This document shows, piece after piece, positions 32,662-43,959 of a DNA stretch of 64,000 bases (position 1 is its first letter; every line of letters starts with the position of its first letter). Below the pieces are notes generated by a model. That model was not told the origin of the DNA. It ran no database searches and saw nothing but the letters and a program-made list of their open reading frames with translations. The stretch spans positions 44,488,135 through 44,552,134 of the forward strand of contig JAWZYU010000010.1 in NCBI GenBank assembly GCA_038380435.1, written 5' to 3'. The translations under genes and the position numbers were made by a program. Origin of the DNA: Ryuthela nishihirai. Its lineage: Eukaryota; Arthropoda; Arachnida; Araneae; Heptathelidae.

Positions 32662-33560
32662 GGAGATGGACGGAAACCCCGTGAATGTTTCTTCATTTTT
32701 AGGGGAAAAAAACCTCAAACATTGAGCTGGCATACCGATAGTTATTTAAGTATATAAAAACAAACTTAGCAGTTTTTTCTTTTACGATATTATTGTGCAA
32801 AATAAAAATATCGGATCACTATCTTCAGTTGCTTTTATAAATATAATAAAAATATGAAAGCTCAAAGTACAAGGTTGTTATAATTAAGGTATTATTAAAA
32901 GTAATGGTCTGTAAACGGTAGCTAGGCATAAACTGGAAGGATAGCTGTGTACCAATCCCTAGTGATGATGCACAGAACTTACCAGGTATAGCACCTAATG
33001 TCCGACCCCATCTTCTCGTGGTGCAGGCCGTTAGTACCTTTCAAAAGAGATATTCTTTTTTGGAAGGGAACGGAAGGAGAGGGCTGCCAGTTCAGTATGG
33101 CCTACTGATCTGGTCATCTATAGCCACTTTTTTCTTTTTTTTCAACCCTGCTGAGGAGTGGTCAACTTCACAGAGTCCTGGTGCTGACCATTTATACCTA
33201 TTAGACTGGACTTGTTTATGGATTTGAGCTTGATTATGGATTCTGGACTTGCTGCACTGGTGGGCCTCTGTTGAGGGAGAATCTGCCGTTGTGTTTTCTG
33301 TTTGCTTCTGGGTTGCCGGCCCTAAGTGAACAGAGGCATGGGATACCTTATATCAGCTGGTGGATAATCCTAATCAGAGGCCATCACAGGTACCTGAACC
33401 TTACTTAGCTAGCTGGGCATCGTCAAGCCTAAACTGGAGTAATGTGTCTCAGGCAGGCCATATGGCTCTTGAAAAAGTCCACTTGAAAAGGTAGTGCCTG
33501 AAGTTCCTACCAGCATCGGTGACTTCAGCCTTTAGCGGAGGAGGAACAGGTCTTTGCCCC

Positions 33561-34754
33561 ATGCCTGCGATCAGGGGGCTGTTTGATATTGTTGGCCCTA
33601 CCAATCTCAATAAACCTAATTTCTTTAAAAATCCTACTAATCATTTTCTCTCTGCAGGAACGTGGAACGTGAGGACATTACGTAGAGATTATTCTCTTGA
33701 TGTCCTCATGCAGGAATTCCAGCGCTATAACTTAGATATTCCAGGCTTGCAAGAGACCAGATGGACAGGTAAAGGTGAGATACTTAAAAATAGCTTTAAA
33801 TTTCTCTTTACAGGGAGGGAGGATGGAAAGCATCACCAAGGCGTGGGTCTGCTGCTCAGCAGACATGCTAGTGATGCTCTTCTAGGATATGAGTGCATTA
33901 ATGAAAGGTTTCTTACAGCAAAATTTCAGACAAGCGTTAAAGACTTGAATGTTATCTGCTGTTATGCCCCCACTGAGGATGCCGATGAGGATGAGAAAGA
34001 TAGGTTTTATGGACAACTTCAGGATATTTTGAATTCTGTCAAGAAAGGAGATATTACCCTTTTTCTAGGTGACTTCAATGCCAAAGTTGGTACTGACTCT
34101 GACCTTTGGGGAGGGGTGATTGGCCCTTTTGGTATTGGTAGTTGCAATGGCAATGGGCAACGTCTCCTACAGGTAAGTAAACTCAATGGTTTCAGAATAA
34201 CTAACACTTATTACAAACACCGCGACATACATAAGTACACGTGGGTTTCACCTGATGGGCTGCATAAGAATATGATTGATTATATGTTAATTAACAGCAA
34301 ATGGGCTAGTTCTGTTAGGAATACCAGGTCATATAGGGGAACTGAAATTGGATCTGACCATTACCTTGTTAAAAGTGTGTTGCAACTTAAACTTAAAAGG
34401 TGTGCTAAAGTTAAAAAAATTACCTTTAATACTGAAGATTTGAAAGACTCAGTTATAGCTAAATCTTACCATGAAAGGTTACTTAGTCTTTATGACAGTC
34501 ATGGTTTGCTTACTACTGAAGTTGAGGAAAAATGGGGCCGTTTTAAACAGGCTTTGTTGGAAACTAACAGTACTCTTTTAGGAAAAAAGGCGCAGAGGAG
34601 GCAGAATTATTTGAGTGATAAGGCACTTGAACTTATTTCAGAAAGAAGGAACTGCAGGAATGTCTTTAATAAGTACCCTACTAGTCCTAATAGAAAAGAT
34701 TACAGAGAGCTTAATAAACGTGTAAAGGATCAGTTATCTACTGCTTTGCTTTAA
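33561..34754 (+). pseudogene. RTE LINE ORF, endonuclease half
   Basis: The frame is open from about 33519; the first ATG is 33561. AP-endonuclease motifs appear in order: AGTWNVRTL (Asn), LQETRWTG (catalytic Glu), VICCYAPT, LFLGDFNAKVG (Asp/Asn), WVSPDGLHKNMIDYMLI, and the final SDHYLVKS (Asp-His). The domain nicks target DNA to prime reverse transcription. All active-site motifs look intact. The frame is cut after KDQLSTALL by the inserted LINE fragment. Host proteins annotated as craniofacial development protein 2-like in many genomes are usually this domain. Confidence 0.9.
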
Positions 34755-34756
34755 CT

Positions 34757-35696
34757 TGACACCACAATGGGAGGTCCTTTCTCAGGCTTTCCCAACTAAA
34801 ACATTTTTTTTAATTATATGGCTTTAAAAAACTCTTTTTGTTTTTTTTTTTACATTTTTAGGCTATATATATATTTTTCAAAGGAATTTTTATTATTTTT
34901 ATATATATTTTTTTATTTTTTCATATTTTCCAGTTTATATATTTTAGACTTCTTTTTTCCTTAAACTTAAAGGACAGAAACTTGTAATTATATTTTTTTT
35001 TCCATTTTATATGCTTTTTTTTTTCAAACATATTCCTTTACTATATTAAATTCCAATAGTGTGTCCTCTTCAGGAACTCCAAAATTAATTTGTAAATCTT
35101 AATTTTTAAGTTTTCCAAAGGATGATTTAAAATTAAATCTAATCTGAATTAATCCAGACCTATTTCACTTAGTTTATCAAAAAAGTTTTGTTTAAGAGTT
35201 TCATATCTTGTGCAATTCAAAAGAATATGGAGTATTTTCAGGTGTGTTGCATGTAATGCAGTTTGGGGAGTTTAAAATGTTGATTTTAAATTTTGTGTTA
35301 TTTAGCATTATTTTGTCAGTTCTTAATCGAAAGATAATTTTTGATTCTTTTCTATTAAAAGGTAGTTTTGGAATTTTATTGATATTGTTAGACAGATGAT
35401 ATCTGAAGGAAGGTTTGATTATAGATTCAATTTGAAAGTATTTTTCTGTTAAGAAGAATCCAAGTTATTTTAGATCTAATTTTGCCGTAGAATGGAAAGA
35501 ATAAGTTGGGGAAATATCACAAATTTCATGGCCTCTTTTTGCGGTAGAATCTACTACATTATTTTCTGTTATGTTTGAATGGGAGGGAACCCATTAAATT
35601 AATATGATTTTTTATTTTTTGGTTTTCATTATTCAAGAGTAACATTGAATTGCTCCTTTGGAGTCCACAAATATAACTATATATTTATCCCTAAGA
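34757..35696 (-). mobile_element. 5'-truncated LINE with RNase H, inserted antisense in the RTE ORF
   Basis: On the minus strand the right edge begins with an RNase H-like piece (YIVIFVDSKGAIQCYS). After an in-frame stop come WVPSHSNITENNVVDSTAKR and a C-terminal CCHC-like tail (CITCNTPENTPYSFELHK) preceded by RLRTDKIMLN. A long AT-rich 3' UTR (about 34760-35040) follows. RNase H plus a terminal zinc knuckle after the RT is the layout of I/Jockey-group LINEs. The RT itself is missing. Exact ends and TSD are ambiguous because both borders carry CTTTG-like sequence. Confidence 0.72.
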
Positions 35697-37456
35697 ATCT
35701 TTGGCTTGATGGCTTGGTTGACAAAGCTGAGGAAGCAGTTAGACAACACAACAGCAGAGAACTGTACCAGATAGTTAATGTTTTGTGTGGTAGAAAACGG
35801 ATAGGTATACAGGAATTGAAGGATAAACAAGGTAAGGTTATAGAAGGTGAGGATTCTGTCATGGCTAGGTGGGCTGAGCATTTCAGTGATGTTCTAAACA
35901 ATGTGGTTAGTTTTACTCCCATTGTTTGTAATGATGATAGATGCATTGGTGGCTTTAATGTTGGCCCTGTAACGAACTCTGAAGTTATTTTGGCTATTTC
36001 TGAACTTAAACTTCAGAAATCTCCGGGGGTAGATGAAATTATCACAGAAATGCTTAGAGCTGGTAATGTTTCAGTTACCACTTGGATGACTGAAATTTTA
36101 ATTATCTTTTATGATAAAGGCATGGTTCCTAAGGATTTTACCACAGCTATTATTATCCCTATTTTCAAAAAAGGTGATCGCAATTCTTGTGATAACTATA
36201 GGGGTATCAGCCTACTCTCTGTTCCAGGAAACGTTCTTTCCATGATTGTGCTTAATAGAATTAAGGATCTGGTTGACAGTCAATTGCGTGATGAGCAATG
36301 TGGATTCAGAAGTCATTGGGAATGTGTGGATCAGATATTTTCACTTTGGCAGATTCTTGAGAAATGTTTAGAGTTTCAGAAACCTTTGGTTGCTAGCTTT
36401 GTTGATTTCAAAAAGGCTTTCGACTCTGTTGATCGTCATAATTTGTGGTTGATTGTGAGATCATATGGTATACCTGACAAGTTAGTTAGCATAATGAAAG
36501 CTCTCTATAATAACACTGAGTCGTGTGTGAGAGTTGGTAAGTCTTGTAGTAATTGGTTTAGCATTACTTCTGGTGTTCGACAAGGGTACGTTTTGTCTCC
36601 TTTTCTCTTTAGTTTGGTTATTGATTATGTTATGCGAAATTCATTTCAAGGGAAAGATTTTGGCCTTAAATGGACTGGAGATACGAAAATTTCTGATATA
36701 GATTATGCTGAATATTTAGCCCTTTTGGCAAATGATGTTGATGAGATGAACTCTTTCATTCGAGCTGTTGATGAGACTGGTAGTAGAGTAGGTTTAGTTA
36801 TAAACAGAGAGAAAACTAAAGTGATGAAAATTGGTCGAGCAGGTTGTGATTCAGTTCATCTGAAAGGTTGCAGTCTTGAGCAGCTGTCACAGTTTAATTA
36901 CCTTGGGAGCTATGTAACAGATACTGGTGATGTGCGGTATGAGATTAAGAGACGAATAGGGATTGCTGCCGGGACTTTTAAGAATCTATGGAGATTGTGG
37001 AGAAATAGGCGTATACACCTAAAGACTAAAATTAGACTGTATATTAGTTTGGTTCTTTCTAGGGTTAGTTATGGTAGTGAAACGTGGACACTATGTAAAC
37101 AAGATAGCAGAAAACTAGATGCTTACGTAGTATCTTGGGTATTAGGTGGTTTAACTTTGTAACTAATGATGAGGTTAGTCAAAGGAGTCTGCAACCTCCT
37201 TTAAGAAGCATATTGTGCAGAGAGAGACTCCGCTGGTTTGGCCATGTTGCCCGTATGGATAATTATAGATTGGCGAATAGGGTTATGAACGTCTGGCTAG
37301 AGGCCTCAGAAGGAGGGGGAGATCTAGGATGCGGTGGGCAGACAATGTCAAACAGGACCTTGTTAGAATTGGTGTGCAGTGGCCGGATGCAGCAGATGTA
37401 GCTCAAGACAGATATGCTTGGAGAATTAAACTGCACGGTGTGGTTGGACCTCCGTA
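35697..37456 (+). pseudogene. RTE LINE ORF, reverse transcriptase half with dead active site
   Basis: RT motifs in order: LQKSPGVDEIITEMLRAG, IIPIFKKGDRNSCDNYRGIS, QCGFRSHWECVDQIF, VASFVDFKKAFDSVDRHNLW, GVRQGYVLSPFLFSLVIDY. The catalytic box then reads DYAEYLALLANDV at 36701-36739. The box should be YADD; both Asp codons are changed (GAA and TAT at 36710-36715). The tail (LGIRWFNFVTNDE, RLRWFGHVARMD, then MRWADNVKQDLVRIGVQWP) needs two frame changes. The RT would make cDNA at the nicked target, but this copy cannot be active. The antisense insert upstream also separates it from its endonuclease. Confidence 0.92.
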
Positions 37457-37645
37457 GCCCATGGCTGCTTGAGGATGATGATGATGACGACGATGATGAT
37501 GATGGAAGTAATGGAAAAATAAAAAAATAAAAGAGGTGGGGAAAGTGATATTACAAGAATAATAGAAAAAAACAATTGAATATCAGAATCGTGCTTTTAC
37601 AATCTTTGGAAGAAGTTAGACGATTATTCTCCCGTGAATAAATCC

Positions 37646-37887
37646 TCCTTGTCCCGTGGCCTAGTGGTTAACGGCTTGGCTATTGGTCAAACTGATTGGT
37701 GATATTGGTCAAAGTGATCCCAGTTTCCTGGGATCGAACCCTGGTAAGGCATGGATGTTTGTGTTGTTTTCCTGCTGAGCTGCCACCAATCTCACAGACC
37801 TTGTACTTTGACGTATAAACTGACAGGCTGTCTGACAGACCTCTGTGGCAAGCAGCTGATTGATGGGATATTTTATTTTATTTATTT
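37646..37887 (+). repeat. SINE-B with a small internal duplication
   Basis: Head GTCCCGTGGCCTAGTGGTTA, a duplicated stretch around TATTGGTCAAA (37680-37690 and 37704-37714), B box GGGATCGAACCC, hairpin region CTGACAGGCTGTCTGACAG and tail TATTTTATTTTATTTA. The duplication pushes the A and B boxes apart. Confidence 0.85.
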
Positions 37888-37994
37888 TTTATTTTCTGAA
37901 TACTCCAATCTATTATGACCCTTATATTAGTGTTTGAATATTTAAAGATGAATGAAACGTCATTTTATTATTGCAAAAGTCATCTCAAATGCTT

Positions 37995-38345
37995 ATATAA
38001 GGTTCGTTCAAAAGAAATCTGAACAAGTCGAAAGTGAAGCGTATATCATTTTTCGATCTGTTCAATTTCAGCATGGCAATTGAAACATTTGTCCCAACAA
38101 TAAAGAAGCAACATAACATCCTCTTTCGTAGAGTGACTTTGGCTGTTGTTGGATGGGAGATGTCACGACTATACGGACCACTTTTCAGGCATTCCCAACC
38201 ATACTCATTAACTTTGCTATTGTTACCTGAGCAGAATGGGAATGAACGTTGTCATGCAACAAAACAGCTATTTTTCTCAAAAAACATGGGCACTTCGACT
38301 TCATTGCCTGACTTTGTGTGCCCAGAATTTCGTAATATCTTGCGG
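37995..38345 (-). pseudogene. Mariner-like transposase C-terminal fragment
   Basis: Minus-strand translation gives the second catalytic Asp box (LLHDNVHSHSAQVT). After a frame change WECLKSGPYSRDIS corresponds to the usual WE.L..PPYSPDL box. The element end lies near 37999-38024 (GTTCGTTCAAAAGAAATCTG). The first half of the transposase is absent. It differs from the mariner at 1837-2825. Confidence 0.7.
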
Positions 38346-38349
38346 CTTG

Positions 38350-38645
38350 AGAGCTGGGTTATTTTAACTCTGAGGGCTCAGAGAAGGTTGTGGGAGGGGA
38401 CTACGGGATAGCTGTTGGTAGACAGATGGTAAGTTTCCATCAAGGCCATCCAGCGTGTTCTTTAACACGCACAGGGTATGTCTCTCCCGTATACTGGGTC
38501 GCGGCTTAACGTCCAATCCGATGGATGGCGTCTTTTCCAAGACCATCAAGACTACTGCTAGGGAAAGGGTGGGTAGTTTCGCGGAGGAAAATCTCAACAA
38601 TGACCCAGCTGCGACTCGAACCTGGAAATTGAAGATTACAGTCCT
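38350..38645 (-). repeat. SINE-A with tail-side deletion
   Basis: GGGTTATTTTAACTCTGAGG runs directly into GCTCAGAGAAGGTTGTGGGA. The ~70 bp that normally hold the GCGGCACTTTTTTGCACACC block are missing, perhaps by recombination at the repeated CTCTGAG/GCTCAGAG motif. The head complement CGACTCGAACC remains. Confidence 0.82.
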
Positions 38646-39284
38646 GATCAAAAGATTATAAGCCTTGTCAAAGTTAAGACACACTTCAGTCTAACTTCTC
38701 ATTGATGCATATTAATTTAATACGCCATTAAATTTCGGAGCATTTTCTTATGCTTTCCTTTAATCTGTCACTGTTTGTACCCAGAAATATATTTCGGAAC
38801 AGACGTGATAAAAGAGTCTGTTTTATTGTTAATACAGAAGTTTCAACGAAATTTTTTCAAATTTTTCGTGCGTCGAATTAAGACAAGAAATAATGTAACA
38901 AACAGCCCTGATTAAAACGGTGTTATATTTCTGAAAGCAAAAAGTGAAAAAAATCTATTTTTAAACGTTCCTGATTATTTAATTTACCCATAAATTCACT
39001 GGAGATTTAAAAAAAGTTATTACGAACAGAAACAAAATATTTTAATGGCGAAAAACAAATATAATATTTACTGGCATGCAGATTTTTCTGTTGATTTTGT
39101 AAGGTTTTTGTGAGATAATAACAATAATTCATGCATTGTTCAGCACTGTCCTTTAAAATCATTTTGTTGAACCAAAACTTTTCCGTAAAAACTATTTGAT
39201 TGAGAGTAAATCTTTCCCTTCTTGTCTACAATTATTTTTCTAAAGTTGGAAATCTTGAATTATGGCAAAGGACGCATTTTATAT
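38646..39284. other. No feature recognised
   Basis: AT-rich spacer; nothing identified. Confidence 0.5.
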
Positions 39285-39666
39285 CCGTGAGGGTGGGGTC
39301 TCAGTCGGTAGAGCACCAGGCTTGTAATCTGTAACTCCCAGGTTCGAGTCTCAACTCTGCTGACGTTGAGAATTATCTCCGCTACCTGCCATTGTACAGA
39401 AAGGGAACAACGATGGACTTGGAAAGGCTCCGTATGTTGGATGGGACATAAAACCCTGACCCCTGTGCAGGAGAACCATACACGTGTAAGGTTAAAAACA
39501 CGCTGGATGGCCTTGACGGGAGAATACCATCTGTTTTCTAACAGCTGTCCATTGGGTCTCCTTTCCCCAGACTCGTGACTCACAAGAGCCCGTGGGGTTC
39601 TTGTGATGTGCGCATTTAGCCCACTGTGTGCAAAAAAGTGCCATTTATAGGTAAAACAGCCCAACC
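39285..39666 (+). repeat. SINE-A, moderately diverged copy
   Basis: Head GGGTCTCAGTCGGTAGAGC, B box GGTTCGAGTCT and tail GTAAAACAGCCCAACCC. It has a short insertion near 39560-39590. TSDs are not clear. Confidence 0.88.
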
Positions 39667-40495
39667 CAAATGCTATCGTTATCCAGACCCATCGCTCACC
39701 GTTTCAGACCAAAAAACAATAGAGAGAAAGAATTTTATATGCATTAGATATCATTACAGTTTCTGTCAGGGAGTAGCTAAACTTACAGGAACATTTCGTT
39801 AAATTATGCAACTTCCAGAGTCGATTATCGTCTCATATTTCTCAACCACCTTTTTGAGAATGTCATACAACGACACATTTTTGCAACTATGGTTACCGTC
39901 GATATCTTTGTCCTTGTAAGCGAAGTGCAAGGTACAGTAGTATTAATTCAATAACTTTACATAATATTAGAGGAACATTTCTGAGAATCCTTTCATCCGT
40001 ATTCTTTCAATCAAACTTATTATTGTTAAATGATGTTGCTGAAATATTTTTTTTAAAGAAAGGGCTGAGACAAACTGTAAATTTTTGTTGTTTTCTCGCA
40101 TGCTATAGAAACACTAAAAAAACTTAAAAAATAGAAACTTTTTGTTTAAATCATTGTTTTAATTGAAAATGCTAACATTAATGTAATGTTATAAAAGTGC
40201 TTTACTCCTATAATGAAAGAGTGGCAACTGTTTCAAATTTAAAATATTTTGACATGTCAAAATAAATTATTATTTTTCAATTAAAAAACTTTTTCCAGTG
40301 CTTTAACTAAGAGTTAAAAGTTTATTTTTAAGAAAAGCAACTGAAACTGGTATTTTGAAAGTGCAAAACAAACCTGCGCAATCTAATCATCCGTTGCCCA
40401 TTCGGCAGCCCTCTCCGTTGGCACTAACATGGTGACCAGGAGTCCGCATGGCCCTTCTTTTCTAATATAAGCTCTCTGTGTGACATATGTACACC
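39667..40495. other. No feature recognised
   Basis: AT-rich spacer; no coding frame or repeat identified. Confidence 0.5.
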
Positions 40496-40885
40496 TACAG
40501 TTGTTACGACAATTAAAGATCGTCAGCGAGAGAGAGACCAGAGTATTTCGGCCCTGTGCACCTGATGAACAACGTGCAGCTCTTTATTTTCTAGTGGTCA
40601 TGGGCAAAGTCTTCAAAAACATCCACAAGGAAATGTTGACCATACATGGTGGCAAGTACTTATCTCGTGCAGCTGTTCAAAATCGTTGCAAAATATTAGA
40701 GTGAAGCCAGACGGAAGTTCAGGACAAGGCTAGACCTCGACGCCCAACATCGATTTAAGCGATGTTGAAGTGGACGCATTTGAGTCGAACAGACAGATGT
40801 CTTTGTTTCGATGATGCAGCAGAAGTTTTGGGATGTTCACTTGGACTGGTCCGTAGTATTATCCATGATATGAATCCAGTTTTGG
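40496..40885 (+). pseudogene. Mariner-like transposase N-terminal fragment
   Basis: APDEQRAALYFLVVMGKVF and EMLTIHGGKYLSRAAVQNRC are the first helix-turn-helix of a mariner transposase. After stops come TEVQDKARPRRPT (linker), DAAEVLGCSLGLVRSIIHD (second helix-turn-helix). The catalytic domain is absent; a SINE-A starts about 45 bp downstream. Three stops show it is dead. Confidence 0.8.
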
Positions 40886-40928
40886 GATGTGTATACGTGG
40901 TTCATTATGTGTGCACTACTGAAGTCAC

Positions 40929-41303
40929 TGGGGTGGATATAGCTCAGTCGGTAGTATGGTAGGTTGCAATCAGACTTTCCCAAGTTCGAGTCCCAACAGT
41001 TCCAGCGCTGTGAGTTATCTCTGCTAATTCTCACTCTGTCGGTGAGAAAGGGAAGAACAATGGGCTTGGAAAGGTCGCCATCCGTTGGATGTGACGTTAA
41101 GCCATAGTCCCGTGAGCGGGAGAGCCATACCCTGTTCACGTTAGAGAACACGCTGGATGACCCTGACTGGAGATGCCCATCTGTCTCCTCTTTTCAATCG
41201 ATCCCCTTCCCTCAAATTTCTCTGATCTTTGGTAAAGTCGTGATTTGAACATTTTGCTCTTTATGTGCAAAAAAATGCCGCTCAGAGCTAAAACAACTCA
41301 ACC
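40929..41303 (+). repeat. SINE-A, diverged copy
   Basis: Head GATATAGCTCAGTCGGTAG, B box AAGTTCGAGTCCC, body GACGTTAAGCC and GTTAGAGAACACGCTGGATG, tail GCTAAAACAACTCAACCC. The A box is well kept; the rest has many substitutions. Confidence 0.88.
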
Positions 41304-41837
41304 CTGCTACATAAATTTCTATTTCCTGATAATAACCTTTAACTGTTGGCACAACTGTGTTGTATGAAACATCATAGATACTGTCCCCTGATGTTGAAAC
41401 TTGACACTGCTACGTAATGAATGTTGGCATTTGTATGTATTTGTTGACTTATTACTGACTCAACCTCGTATCTCTGGACTTAAAGAATTTAATTATAATT
41501 TGTATTCATATTTCATTCTTTAGATTTCCTTAGAATTGAAAACAAAAGCACTCTTACATTTCGGGAATACCTAAGTACCTGGCGTTCATAATTAAAGGAT
41601 AATGTTTCTCGAAAAGCATATGAAGAAGAGGAAGGAGAGGGATGTAGAGGAAGATAATGTGTGCACACTGAACCTATGCAATTACGGGATTACGGGCATT
41701 CAAATGAGGCTTGTTATAAAAGAGAACGTAGCTGCAATCACCAATTGTTTCCTTTGCAGCTAATCGGGCGTTTTATTTTGGTAGCAAATAACATGTTACA
41801 GAGTCAACGTAATGGACATGTACATATAAGACCTACT
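41304..41837. other. No feature recognised
   Basis: AT-rich spacer without a credible coding frame. Confidence 0.5.
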
Positions 41838-41912
41838 GATTGGCGAGAGTGCTTGACTACAAAGGGTCCTAGCTTTGAGCCTGGGGTAAGGCATGGGTGT
41901 TTGTGTTGAGGA
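41838..41912 (+). repeat. SINE-B head fragment
   Basis: TTGGCGAGAGTGCTTGACTA, AGCTTTGAGCCTGGGGTAAG and GCATGGGTGTTTGTGTT match the SINE-B head. Everything after the head is missing, so this is a 3'-truncated relic. Confidence 0.65.
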
Positions 41913-42168
41913 CAAGAGAGTACTGTATATTATATGAGTGTTGGAGTAGCAGGACAATGGGTATTGTATCTAACATAAAAAGAAGAAAGTTTGTTTGTGT
42001 GTCTGTCCGCTTATGCACTCGGCATAAGAGACACCAAACTTTGCATGAACGTTCCCTTCACCCAGGGGAAGATGTTTTTTTATGGGCTGTGTGCGAACTC
42101 GCTGGGATCAAAGAAAATTGGGGCGGGCTGGTTTGAATTTCTAAAAATATTCCTTTCCTAAATTTAAC

Positions 42169-42365
42169 GGTTGAAAGTTATTCAAAATAATTGTTGCCAC
42201 TTATAAATTTGAAAAAAAAGGAATACATCAAACTACACTATTATCCGATTTCGCGTGATTAAACATCAACAGTTGGAAAGTTATTCAAAATAACTGTTGC
42301 CACCATTAAATTTGAAATAATGAACGCATCAAACTAATTTCTTTCTGATTTCGCGTGTTCGGCAT
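42169..42365. repeat. Two-copy ~100-bp tandem repeat in the Helitron-like element
   Basis: Both copies contain GAAAGTTATTCAAAATAA, TGTTGCCAC, ATAAATTTGAAA or ATTAAATTTGAAA, CATCAAACTA and GATTTCGCGTG. Internal short tandem repeats are common in non-autonomous Helitrons. Confidence 0.8.
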
Positions 42366-42843
42366 TGTTCGGTTTGCTGGGTCAAGAGCGCGAGCATTCC
42401 TGGGTACTGAAGTCGTTCTAATTAAGCACGAGCAGAACACAAGATTCAAAATTAAATTCGTATAGGAAGTTAAAATCATTAACATAATTTGAAAAACATG
42501 CAAAAGCTAATAAAAGTGCATACAAATAATTAATAAATGTTTTAAATATTATGGTAAGTAATAAATAATTTTGTTTAATAATAATAATTTTTTGCACCTT
42601 TGCATTTTTTATGCACCTTAGACCATAGTTAATTTTTTTTTGCTATAAAGTTACACATGCCTAGCCGAGGAACTCTGGTGGGTACGGAGTGATTTGAAAA
42701 GTTCGATTTTCTGAGCGAGGAAATTCTGGTTTTTGAGTTAGAAACTTCTGACGTGGGGAGCATACTGGGTACCTCGAACTATGTCCATTTGCTTTCTCCC
42801 CTAAAAAAGAGGGAGTTAATTTTAACCGGAAGGGGAGATAAAA

Positions 42844-43216
42844 TTGTTTTACCTATGAACGACACTTTTTTGCACGCAATGGGCTAATTGGTCAGGTCAC
42901 AAGAACCCCGAAGGCTCAGAGAAGGCTGGGGGTAGAACCCATTGGAACAACTATCGGGAGACAGATGGTAATCTCCCGTCAAGGCCATTCAGTGTGTTCC
43001 TTAACGTGCACGGGGTATGGTTCTCCCTCACACGGAACCATTGATTAACGTCCCATCCGATGGACGGAGACCTATCCAAGTCCATCGGTGTCTCCTACTG
43101 ACCGTGGGCGTGTATTTTTGCAGAGATAAATATCAACGTTGACCCAGTTGGAACTCGAACTTGGGAACTACAGATTACGTGTCTAGAGCGCTACTAACTG
43201 AACCACCCCCACCCCA
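42844..43216 (-). repeat. SINE-A, moderately diverged copy
   Basis: Tail complement TTGTTTTACCTATGAACGAC, body TTAACGTCCCATCCGATGGA, head complement GAACTCGAACTTGGGAAC and GAACCACCCCCACCCC. It sits inside the Helitron-like element and so postdates it. Confidence 0.88.
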
Positions 43217-43486
43217 CGGAGGGGAAGGAGATCGAGTGCAATGATCTTTATGCCAAATGGAAGCTTACTACGGGGGAGTGCCATCTACTCTACATTTTAG
43301 AAAGTTTCAGACCCGAGTAACGCCGGGTAAATCTGCTAATATTATATAAGTATTAATAAATACAAGTACTGCGTATTTTATAAATATTAGAGTAGCATGG
43401 CAAAATATTAACTTTATAAGATAAGAGATGAATGAAAATACTTAATTATAATGTCTCAAATTCAAATGTACTGTAAAATTTAGAGC

Positions 43487-43870
43487 AGGGGTGGACAAAC
43501 GTTTTGGCATCGGCCCGAATAGAAAAATATTATGTTTTGCTGCAGGTCAATAGCTGGAACGAGAGCGCAATAAAAGAACAAAATACGTATTTTAATTTGT
43601 TTATTATATTTAGTCATATGCATTGGTAAAATAATATGAAAAAAATTAAATATCAATATAAAGTTTATTTTGCTTCAAAACTGACTTGTTGAAGTAATAT
43701 GTAAAGGGAAGTCATCTCAGTAATGAGTTGCTTAACTTTGGACTTCAATGATATTGTACTGTAGTTAGTGATATGATGCTACTCAAATTTTCTATTAAAA
43801 CATCATTCGCTGTAATAGAACCAGAAATTTTACATTTATTAATTTTCACGTGGGCCAGATAAATTGCTAA
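43487..43870. mobile_element. Possible decayed hAT-type element
   Basis: CAGGGGTGGACAAACGTTTT at about 43487 resembles a hAT terminus. The phrases GGCATCGGCCCG and, near the other side, CACGTGGGCCAGATAAATTG recall this element type. The right terminus and 8-bp TSD were not found. Confidence 0.35.
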
Positions 43871-43959
43871 AAAGGTTGGATTTGCTAAAAAAAATTGGCG
43901 TTCGCAAAGAACGCCTGATTTAGACATGTCGAAAACTGAGATGGAAAAAAATTAGTTTG

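Larger units (their letters stand above)
32905..37504 (+). mobile_element. RTE-type LINE, near full length but inactivated
   Basis: Order: probable 5' UTR (about 32905-33560), apurinic-type endonuclease domain, reverse transcriptase, C-terminal domain ending at TAG 37454-37456, and a 3' end in a (GAT)n-type tail (37470-37504). Endonuclease-then-RT in one ORF and a trinucleotide 3' tail are typical of RTE-clade LINEs. Damage comprises an antisense LINE fragment inserted in the ORF (34757-35696), two frameshifts near 37120-37135 and 37300, and loss of both catalytic aspartates of the YADD box. A second copy lies on the minus strand at 48614-50943. The 5' boundary is a guess. Confidence 0.88.
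41969..43339 (+). mobile_element. Probable non-autonomous Helitron-like element
   Basis: The left end is TCTAACATAAAAAGAAGAAA preceded by A. The right end has a hairpin (ACCCG at 43311-43315, CGGGT at 43324-43328) followed about 10 bp later by CTAA at 43336-43339 and then T. Helitrons start with TC, end with CTRR behind a short hairpin, and insert between A and T without TSD. All four features fit. The interior has a ~100-bp tandem pair (42169-42365) and a SINE-A (42844-43216), and no Rep/helicase coding. Confidence 0.55.

Noticed and set aside
32458..32757. 99-codon frame with a repeated hydrophobic peptide as a membrane protein
   Set aside because: The peptide repeat comes from a 117-bp DNA duplication in T-rich sequence. 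No upstream signal or homologue context is visible.
33519..34754. A 411-codon open frame that would often be annotated as a host craniofacial development protein 2-like gene
   Set aside because: It is the AP-endonuclease domain of an RTE LINE, followed by the matching RT and a GAT-repeat tail, with a second damaged copy in the window.
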